A stretch of 64,000 bases of DNA from Forficula auricularia (taxonomy: Eukaryota; Arthropoda; Insecta; Dermaptera; Forficulidae), in assembly GCA_024734495.1 (NCBI GenBank), contig JALMQS010000161.1, forward strand, positions 1,349,758 through 1,413,757, written 5' to 3'. Made by a program: the position numbers and the translations under genes. Under the pieces are notes generated by a model. That model did not search any database. It was not told where the DNA came from and worked only from the letters and a program-made list of their open reading frames with translations. Below are positions 55,265-64,000 of this stretch, in pieces; position 1 is the stretch's first letter; each line of letters begins with the position of its first letter.

Positions 55265-55375
55265 CCTTCGAAATTTTTCTGCCTAGTGTCGTCCAACCAA
55301 AAGAAAAAAGCTGGCGCCGCCACTGATTCACCCCCTCAGGAATTGAATCAAGATGCTAAGATGCAATCAGGTCTG
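55265..55375 (+). other. Weak exon candidate
   Basis: TTTCTGCCTAG precedes a stretch reading SSNQKKKAGAATDSPPQELN to CAG/GTCTGTC. The GCGCCGCCACTGATTC inside looks like a hAT end, so a transposon origin is at least as likely. Confidence 0.15.
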
Positions 55376-55417
55376 TCCTATTTATTTATTTATTTTTTAG
55401 ATTCTCCCCTTACTCTT

Positions 55418-55965
55418 AAGGTTGCTCGGACATTAAGGCAATTTTGGATTAAAAATCTGAATTTTTAATATGTTATTAATCGATAACAAATACGTATAAA
55501 ATAATTTTTTGAAAAAGATCTGACCAAGGGTTTTCGTGTAATTAATTATTAAAAATCGGACTTTTAACACGTAGTGAATAGGGAATGTTGGCTGAAAGCA
55601 TATATTTCGATTAATCTAGCCAAATCGTATGATGAGAAAAAAACAAAAAACTTTTATTTATATAGATAAATTATCGTAGGTAACGTTAAAAAAAAACTTT
55701 CTGACCCAGGGTTTTGTAAATATTCAAATCTAAATGATCGAAAATATCAGTCCGCTTCACTTAAAAATAAATAAATCACGTGACTCGAGTCAAAAGACAT
55801 TTATTTATTATATTTATTAATTAAATTATTTCATATTTCCGATTAAAAATGATGTTAGCTAACATCTAAATTAAAATAATTAATTTATGTGTTAAAATTT
55901 TTAATTTTAGTCGAAAAAAAATTTAGATTTTATTTTGACTTGCGTGGTACTGTCCGAGCCACCTT
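55418..55965. mobile_element. AAGGTTGCTCGGACA MITE, empty-site copy
   Basis: The left end AAGGTTGCTCGGACATTA and the right end, reversed, AAGGTGGCTCGGACAGTA define 548 bp. It is colinear with 59026-59172 plus 60790-61419, so it preserves the sequence before the later insertion there. Confidence 0.85.
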
Positions 55966-55969
55966 TCAC

Positions 55970-56950
55970 TGAAATTATACATTCTTTGATACAACCTTCT
56001 TCAGGAATCCAAAAATAATTATTTCATTATAATTTCAAAAAAATGCCTAGGAATTCAATGAAATTATTATGATACATATTTTATTGGTGGAAAAATTTTA
56101 ATCTATTTTTTTTCTCTAAATTACTTTTTTTAGTATTATTATTATTATAATGACTTGCAAATTCAACTTCCGTTTGGAAGTCCAAGTGGCCATGAACTGT
56201 GGAAAACCATCCACCAAGCCGTGATTTCCTGGAGGAAGTGTCTTGACAAAGACTCGAAGATGAACACAATTGATGGCGTTTTCAATTAAACAAGCCGACA
56301 AAAAAATGCGTTTCAACACATTAACATATTCTTTGTATATTTAAAAATATTATCTACTTAATATATATATATAGCGGTAATATTTTATTAATTAGCTTTT
56401 AGTAATATAATCGTAAATATATATAATTAAAAAGATCAATTTCCTTTTTTTAATGATGTATTTTTTGGCTCTGAATAAATTGCCAGGAGAAAATTAGAAG
56501 ATCGGTTTCGAGTCTGTAATTTGTCAAAATAAGATAGCACATTTTTTTTTTTTTTTTTTTTAATTGAGGACTGGCTCTTTTTCGGTTTTGCTTTTAGACT
56601 CGATTTGGGGTGTTTATGGGAGGGGCCAAAAAGGGCAGAAAAACGTAATTTTCCCCCGAAAATATTAATTAATACCAATTTTGAAATGAAAAGAAACAGA
56701 GATATTTTCAGCAAAAGTTAAAAAAATATTAATATAGGTAAAATGATTGAACAAATGAAGTCGGTTAAAAACAAAAGAAGATATTAAGAATCCTTATTAA
56801 GAGGGAGTATTAATTATAGGGTATGAATTTCTGGAGTAAGTATATAGGGATGGTAATGACTGAAAATATAATTATTCTTTGGCGCCAAAACTCATAGATT
56901 TCCTTAAGTTTAGCAAGATGAGCGCAGTTACTAAATGGTTGGAACTCTGT
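55970..56950. other. Unassigned stretch
   Basis: 56150-56300 is less AT-rich and open on the minus strand (62-67 codons) without a recognised domain. Long T tract at 56550-56570. Confidence 0.35.
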
Positions 56951-56956
56951 CTAAAG

Positions 56957-57174
56957 AGGCTTTTTCCTTCTACCTTTTTTTGAGATGGGAACTCTGTTGG
57001 CAATTTGGAGGTCTGTCGGGATCGAAATGACGTCACTGCTGGCTTTCTTTCTGGCTAGCTTGCTTGATTTAAAAGGTAGGTCATGTTCTATTTTCCAGCT
57101 TCGACCTGGGATGCTTTTGAGTGTGAGCAAGCAGACAAACAATTATAAAAATAAGTCTCCTGTTCAGCGGCCTT
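56957..57174. mobile_element. Reverse copy of the 11574-11807 MITE
   Basis: It shares GGCAATTTGGAGGTCTGTC, GAAATGACGTCACTGCTGG, GCTTGCTTGATTTAAAAG and CAGCGGCCTTAA with the other copy in reverse complement. Confidence 0.75.
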
Positions 57175-57179
57175 AAACT

Positions 57180-59020
57180 ATACTTTAGTATAGTGTAGTA
57201 GCCAATTAGTCTTTACGTTCGAGGACCAAACTCAAAGTGAAATATTATCTACTAATACTAAAATGAAAAATTGTTGGTATGTTTTATATTATACCTATAT
57301 AATATATAGTATTATGTGAAACACACCTGAAATTTTATTCTACTCGCCTGACCACTCTAGTATTGAACCCATTTAAAAGTTTTCATTTTTTTTTATACCT
57401 AATAAGGAATATTTGAAGTGTGAAGAAAATCATTTTTAAGCTCCTTTTTTTCTGTGACTGTATGTCAATTACTCTGGATATCGAAGGTTTTTCCACAAGA
57501 ATCAAAATATACTTATGGATCTTTTCTTGAAATATTTGATTTTTTTTACCAAGACAAGACAAAAAGTATCAAAAGTATTCAAAATTGCTTGATTCGAAAT
57601 CTTGAATTTACAAATCCATATTTATCTTTAAAATGTGTTAATATTACAAAATTTGTATCTGTGTCTGTGATTTTTAAAATAATAAAAGAAAGAAATAATT
57701 TGTCGGAACAAGTCAATATTCACCAACAAATAATGTGTATTGTCTCCTTCAATATAAAAATTCTGCTAATCTCGGCAGAAAACTTTCAATTTAATGTGTA
57801 GTAGAATAGGCGTTTAACTCAAAAATAAGTAATTTCGAATCTATATTCTATTTATGTATGGGAAATATTATAAGTGGAAAAACTTTATTTTCCAAATTAA
57901 GTACTTTATAAAAATATTTATTGTTCAGCAATTAGGTTACCTACTGTGAAGATTTGTCTTCGCCAGATAGTTATATTATATTTTCGCAAATTTCGAGAGT
58001 TGGTGTTTAATTTATGACCTGAATTCGTATTAGAGAACGACTCCTCACGAATTTCTTTGATATATTTTTCTTTAAAAAATATTCAAATAGCCCATCCATA
58101 TTTGCCTACAGTCGGAATCATTCCGATACTCACAATAATTCAAGATTGAAAGAACTTAGAATATTCCATTGGTGACAAATCTTTTGTATTTCTAAAATGA
58201 ATAATTTGGGGGCTTTCAATGTAGTTTTAGAGATTCCGGGTAAAAATGGTAGAAAACAAAAAAAAATCAAATATTTAAATGTGAGCTAATTATTATACGG
58301 ATGCAACTATTGGGCAGCAATTATTGGGCTGAAATATTACAGAAAGTTTGTATTTATAATCTACACCTTTGTTTTAAGTTTCACTTTTCTATCGTTGACG
58401 TCAAATCATTGAAGTCTAGAGTTTTTCGTTTTCCCTAAAAGTCTATTAGAGCCCTCTAAATCTCATATAAACAGATGAATCAAGGATTATTATTTATATG
58501 TAGGTATATAGGATTTTATTATTTATGCGCTCCTATATTAGTAGAGTTAAATGTCTATTCTGGACTATTTAAAAGTTTTTGCTGATATTGACTGCATTAA
58601 TTTTTTTTTAGGTATCCCAATAAAAATACACAACGTTTCGAATCCTAATTATTTTTTTCCTTTTCTTAAACTTTGAATAAATTTTTAATTTCAAATTTTT
58701 TATTTTTTATCGGAAACATAACATTTTTTAACATTTTCTCACGATGATATCTCGTGTTTTGTATAATGATCAACACACATTTATTTAGAAGAAATCCATT
58801 AAATGTATTCTATCCAATTTTGAAATACTCGTAAATAGATGAGTTAATTGGAAAACTCGAAAGAGATAGAGATTCGTTTGATACCAATTTCACAGCATCC
58901 ATTTCATTAGTTCCTTAAATCAAGTATACTTTCCAATAGGCCTTTTCATTAGTAAATTTGTTTCGACTTGCGCATGCGCCAACTTTCTTCATATTTTACG
59001 TATACTTTAAAATATTTTAG
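57180..59020. other. Long AT-rich stretch, no gene recognised
   Basis: The 115-codon plus frame at 57454-57801 has no recognisable domain or signal sequence. Nothing else. Confidence 0.4.
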
Positions 59021-59176
59021 CTTTTAAGGTTGCTCTGACATTAAGGCAATGTTAGATTAAAAATCTGAATTTTGAATATGTTATTAATCGAAAATAAATA
59101 CTTATAAAATAATTTTTCGAAAAAGATCTGACCAAGGGTTTTTTCGTGTAATTAATTATTAAAAATTGACATTTAA

Positions 59177-60788
59177 GGTAGTTGTTCCGCCAAATGCGTT
59201 TTCGTAGGATTTTTCTGAAATTTAGATATATTATTATTGAAATACTTGTGCATCGATTGGTGGCAAAACGAAATTGATGAACAATACAGTTCCGGAGATA
59301 TTTAATTTCAAAAATCGATTTTTTCGGGCTCTTTAGCATTGCACTATACGGGATATCGGAAAGTTTACATACATATTTAATTATAATTAAGAAACCCTTC
59401 GTACAATTTTTATAAAAAACTAAACCAACATTAAACAATAACCAATACATATTTTTAAGACAGTTTGATTCATAGTTACAACACAGTTTCTGAGATAATA
59501 AGGAATAAATAATGAAAAATGTATATAAAAAAATTCTCACTAAAAACATTTTGGCAACAGCGCATTTATTAAACCAGCGAAAGAGGGAGTAAAAAGTAGA
59601 AAGCGTGCTCTAGATTTTTTTCAAAATTATAATTTTTATAAGATGTAACGTAGGCGTTGATTACATTTGTTAAAAAATAACAAAACGATATTTATAGAAA
59701 TTTTTGAAAATATTATTTTTATTATTATTAATTCCTCTTTAAAGTATATAAGTTTAATTTTTTTCTGGATAAGGGTATGGCTAATCATTTTTACTTTACC
59801 ATACAGGGTGTATGGTCAAAAAATATTTGTGATCGTGCATGAAATAAGCGTTTTTTCTTCTTTTTTTCGAAATAATAATTGTTTTCTCAAAATGTCTGCT
59901 AGTCATTAGTTAGTCTGTGCGTTCACAAAATTTTTGTGGACGAGCTAGCTCAAAAACTAGTGTGAATATCGAAACCAAATTTCACACTTAGTTTTGGTCC
60001 ATTGACATTAAGAGCTGGTTAGATTTTGGTGCATATCGACCCAAAATTAAGGGGGGGGGGGGTTAAAATTTAAAATTATAATCTTTTCAAACTAAAAAAA
60101 CAAGAAAAATCGAAATATACAATAAAATAAACCTATAATAATGAAAATATTTTTTCTGGGGCCAAAAAAATTAATGGTGGGGGGGGGGCAATCTAGGCCA
60201 TTTTAGCAAACTCAACCAAATTTTGTACACATAATCAGCGGACCCCCTAGAAGTTTAAAAATACAAAAATTAACCACCCAAAATGTATGTTTCTTTCCAG
60301 TACTGACATGAGTTAATGTATAGCAATCTTGACATTTTATTGAAAAAATAGAATTCAAACCCTAATCGCCTTTCATCAACAATATTTTTTAATAAAATAT
60401 CTTTCTGACAGTGACAACAGGTTAGGTTATTCGCCAACTCGCCCGCTTCAATTATTCGGGTACCTACATTAGCACTCTTAGTACACATTTTTTCGTTTTT
60501 CCCTCATTCATTACCACAACCATTTTTAATCGTTTATTTAGAACTTTTGATTAATAAATCGACCTTTAAAATGTATTTTATCATTCATTTTATCTGTCAT
60601 TTTTTAATGTCATGTATAAAAATATTCAATCTCTTTCAATGTTGCCAAATTTCTCAAACGAGCACGGGATTGGCTAGATTTGGTACAAAAACAGCAAAAA
60701 GTGTTGGGCTTATGAACTATGAATCCTTATTGACTGTTCTATATGCTGAGCATTAACTTTTTGCTGGTATTGTCGCGAAACAACTACC
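59177..60788. mobile_element. GGTAGTTGTT transposon, TTAA or TA target
   Basis: TTAA stands at both junctions (59173-59176, 60789-60792), and the sister copy at 55570 has a single TTAA followed by CACGTAG. Ends GGTAGTTGTTCCGC and, reversed, GGTAGTTGTTTCGCG. TTAA duplication suggests a piggyBac-type cut, but TA with AGGTAG ends fits equally. A 165-codon minus frame (59052-59549) crosses the element border and is not a gene. Confidence 0.75.
59793..60282. mobile_element. ACTTTACCATACA element, truncated copy 3
   Basis: Starts ACTTTACCATACAGGGTG and follows the family to AAAATACAAAAATTAACC, with G tracts at 60051-60062 and 60178-60188. Lies inside the GGTAGTTGTT element, giving three levels of nesting. 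Confidence 0.7.
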
Positions 60789-61419
60789 TTAACACGTAGT
60801 GAATAGGAAATGTTGGCTGAAAGCACATACCGATTAATCTAGCCAAATCGTATGATAGGAAAAAACAAAACACTTTTAATTATATAGAAAAATTATCGTG
60901 GTTAACGTTAAAAAAAAACTTTCTGACACAGGGTTTGGTAAATCAAATCTAATTGATCGAAAATATCAGTCCGCTTCACTTAAAAATAAGTAAGTCACAT
61001 GACTCGTCAAAGTTTGGCAACGTCGCATAAGAAAAACGCGTTTGTACCAAACTCAACCAATTTTGGATTTTATAATGAGTAGACCGAACACGTTTATTTT
61101 ATTTTACAATCAATAACAATTTTTCTTTTCTATATATTTAAAAGTTTATAGCCATACTCACATCAAAAAGATCAACAACTGACAACTAGTAAATACGCAG
61201 TTGCCAGATCTACTTTAGGCGAAAAAATACTTAAGTCAAAAGACATTTATTTATTATATTTAATAATTAAATTATTTCATATATCCGATTAAAAATGATG
61301 TTAACTAACATCTAAATGAAAATAATTAATTTATGTGTTAAAATTTATAATTTTAGGCGAAAAAAAATTTAGATTTTATTTTGTCTTGCGGGGTAGTCAA
61401 TTAATGTCCGATCAACCTT

Positions 61420-63050
61420 AACTTTTAAAATAGAAGCGGTATACTTATATACGAATTTCGCAAAAAAGGCTTAAACTCGGAGGCTTTATCAACAAATTTA
61501 GCCTCAAACAAGGCCTTTGTGATGTCACAATAATGGACCGAATTAATCAGTACTTTTTAACCATATTATGTAGCCATCCACCCAGTGGACTTGATGTCGG
61601 GGCTAAAAAGCCCTTAATATATATTTATATAAATCAAAAGTGAATTAAATTTCTTAGGTGAATTTTCATGACTAGTTTATCCCCCAGCAATGTCCCCAAT
61701 TGAATATTTAATAAATCGCTCTAATCGAAAATTCCAACCTCCCATTAAGGGTTTTATTATTAATTAATAAAATATGATTCATTATTCTTGGAGCATTAGG
61801 GTTTATATGAAAAGATGTTTTTTGTTTTTTATTTTGTTTTACGGAGGGGTCTGAATCGTAATTATATATCCCTACTTTCACACAGACGCAATTAAAAAGG
61901 AAGCACGCACACATACATACACATATATACAGGACATATAATAATGTGTTTAATTAAAACAGATACTATATTGCACAATTATACGACTTAAGGGGGTGGT
62001 AAGGGTTGAGGGTTAGAAGGGCGGTGGGTCAGATTAAAAACCCTCATTTTGACCCTTTTCCTATTCCCGTTTTGCATTTAGTACCTCGGACACTCAGTTC
62101 AGCCTCTTTAGCTTCCTCTAGATATTTCAAAAATTCTCAATTAAAGTTTAATTTTAATAAAATGAAATGAAGTATGTCAATATGGAAAATAAAATAAAAA
62201 AAAAAAAAAAAAAAATAAAAACGTTTTAACGAAATGTAATTTTATTTCACTCTTGAGCATTTTTTCAAAGTGAATATCATAAAAAAAAAACCTAGAAAGC
62301 GTTAAAAAAGCCAAGTCAATATTTCATTGAATTAAAACTAAATGATGGAAAATATTTTTTTGAAAAATTTATAATTTTATTAAAAATAAAAGTTAAATAG
62401 GTCCGTTTTAATAATTTCCTTTACGAATTAGCCTCTCTTGCAATTTGTACGTTTAAAATAAAAAAAAAATCCATATCTTTTATTTTAATCATCCGGATTG
62501 ATCTTTTTTGATTTAATTTTGGACTTTAGTTACGTACATATAAAAAAAATTTAATTCATGATAGAAGGGAGAAGGATTTTTAAATGGTTGATTTTATTAA
62601 TATTGAAAAAAATCTAATTGGGGAGCACCATATTGGAAATTGTTGCAATGAGATAAATTAAAATACAGAAGCAGTAGATACAGAGTTAGATAATTCAATC
62701 AAAGAGTTTGCATATTTAGGTATTTTATTAAAAAAAAAAAAATGGTCTTTAGTCCCTCAATAAATGAGAAGATCTCATAATTAACCTAACAATACAGGCA
62801 CAATATGTTGCATCAAGCTTGAATTATACTATGCTCGTTCATTTATTAACTAGAAATAATTTCCTATTAAACTTCTTGATGTCTGTATAGTAAATTATAC
62901 AACGATTTTGTCTTGAAATATGAAATTAATTAACCTTCATATAAAATTTCTAGTTTCTAGCCCCAGTAGTTGAGGAAACCGAATGAAAACGGAATTTTCT
63001 TTTGTTGCAATCCTTTAAAACTTAAATAAAATACTAAAACAAAACCTCTC
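61420..63050. other. AT-rich stretch, no gene seen
   Basis: Short frames only, for example 61708-61914 minus. An A tract lies near 62190-62215. Confidence 0.4.
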
Positions 63051-63584
63051 TTAGGGTAGTTCTTTCACAAATGCAAAAATTCAAGAAGTCTTTGAAACTT
63101 GGAATATAAGTCATTAAAAGCATAATACACATACTGTTAAAATTTGAAGACGATTTACCACACTAAACAAAATAATTGCAATTAAAAATGACATTTTTTA
63201 CATAGGGTAGATAGGGAAAGGGTGGGGATATGATCATTATTTTATTTTTTTTCATTGAAGAACTTTCACCATCTTGATGAAAAACTAATATTTGTTAGAA
63301 TAATAAATTCGGAGTAACTTAAAAAAAATTGAAATTATTTACCTCTTAGTTTTGATAAAAAAAAAAAACATATTTGGGCGATTATTTTTAGTGGAGGGGA
63401 TATAAGACAATGGCTTGGAAACGATCCGGCAAGTATGTGTGTATCCATATAGAGATTTCCTTGTGTGAGTGGTACAGTCACGTTAAAAAAACATAACATA
63501 AAATTTTAGTTCCGTTCATATTTATAGTATGGTTACGAGGCTAAAACTTTTTTTGCGTGGATTGTCGCGAAAGAACCTCCTTAA
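63051..63584. mobile_element. Short relative of the GGTAGTTGTT element
   Basis: The left end TTAGGGTAGTTCTTTCACAA and the right end, reversed, TTAAGGAGGTTCTTTCGCGA. At 534 bp it is shorter than the 1612-bp copy. Confidence 0.65.
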
Positions 63585-64000
63585 CAAGAAGCATTTACGT
63601 TTTAAAACTAACCTTCATAGCATATTTCAACTTTTTAGTTATATTATAAGCAGAGGAATTGTTATATTTTAAAATTAAAAATGCTTGTCTAATTTTTTTA
63701 TTAAGAATGTATCAGATAAATTTAATGCAGTTTTTTAATTTTGAACTACTTATTTTGTATTTACACTTTTGTCCTAAAATTGATGGGGAAAAATCTATTC
63801 CCAAATAAAATTTGTACAATTTTTCAAACCTGTCGTAACATGCTCGCTGTTTGCCAGTAACAGTATCAGTCTGTTCATTTAATGGTAGCACCTCGTATCA
63901 TGGGAGCCCCTGCTGAGTTAGACAACCATATATTAAGATCATTTAGGGTATGACTATACCCTGCAAACCGGAGCAAGCAATCGCAATACATGATATAGAG
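63585..64000. other. Window end, nothing recognised
   Basis: 63830-63990 is slightly less AT-rich, without an open frame or RNA signal. Confidence 0.3.

Larger units (their letters stand above)
59026..61419. mobile_element. AAGGTTGCTC MITE with nested insertion
   Basis: The left end AAGGTTGCTCTGACATTAAG and the right end, reversed, AAGGTTGATCGGACATTAAT match; TTAA lies at both borders. The inserted segment 59177-60788 breaks it after AAAAATTGACAT. Confidence 0.85.

Noticed and set aside
55265..55375. Third exon of the THSD7-like gene
   Set aside because: The reading has no tryptophan or cysteine pattern of TSP1 and contains a hAT-like end, so it is listed only as a weak candidate.
57454..57801. 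115-codon plus frame as a gene
   Set aside because: No recognised motif or homologous reading, AT-driven composition and no promoter or splice evidence.
59052..59549. 165-codon minus-strand frame
   Set aside because: It crosses the border between two transposons (59177), so it cannot be an old gene; residues are mostly I, N, K, F and Y.
1..64000. Endogenous viral sequence
   Set aside because: No capsid, polymerase or integrase reading was recognised beyond the LINE and DNA transposases described.

Overview
The window is very AT-rich eukaryotic DNA: long intergenic and intronic stretches, GT-AG splice signals, tRNA-derived repeats, mariner, hAT, pogo-like and Helitron-like elements, and an RTE-type LINE. 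This points to an arthropod, probably an insect, although a copepod cannot be excluded. No prokaryotic features are present. Almost everything here is transposable-element debris. Only one host gene is supported.

Host gene. Two exons on the + strand encode the N-terminus of a secreted or membrane protein related to THSD7A/B (thrombospondin type-1 domain-containing protein 7). Exon 15471-15629 carries the start codon and signal peptide. Exon 29723-about 29928 carries a six-cysteine TSP1 domain. They are separated by a 14.1 kb intron filled with repeats. The junction phase is consistent (phase 1), and the spliced product reads WKTG-SWGSC across it. The second exon runs into a stop without a good GT donor, so the next exon is not identified. 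A 22-nt candidate microexon with strong splice signals lies at 41069-41090.

Layout. 1-15470: upstream region with fold-back repeats, a 25-bp minisatellite (8925-9206), a deleted DUF4817 transposon (10237-10590), a nearly intact mariner (12134-13419) and Helitron-like ends. 15630-29722 (intron 1): a nested inverted-arm repeat with a DUF4817 element inside it (15955-18221), a 5'-inverted RTE LINE (20449-21300), a 3.3 kb fold-back (22620-25960) and several SINE-like units. 29929-64000: hAT elements with 8-bp target duplications (32011-33036, 44389-44912, 54184-55126), paired copies of a 0.7 kb repeat (27949-28607, 34637-35322), stacked nested MITEs (38429-40182 and 59026-61419), a pogo-like MITE (53113-53626), a cluster of large hairpins and tandem repeats (46428-46905), and several kilobases in which I recognise nothing.

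Most interesting signal. At least thirteen places on both strands, in otherwise different repeats, carry the same short fold: CTGANGA, one A or T, a short hairpin stem, then GAAA followed by a perfect palindrome (ACTATAGT, ATATAT or ACGT) and usually C. This is very close to a hammerhead ribozyme core that would work as a dimer, as described for Penelope-like retroelements. It carries a consistent one-base insertion before stem II, and it is mostly arranged as inverted pairs. The second theme is nesting: several insertions can be proved from empty sites present in a sister copy or in the opposite arm of the same element.
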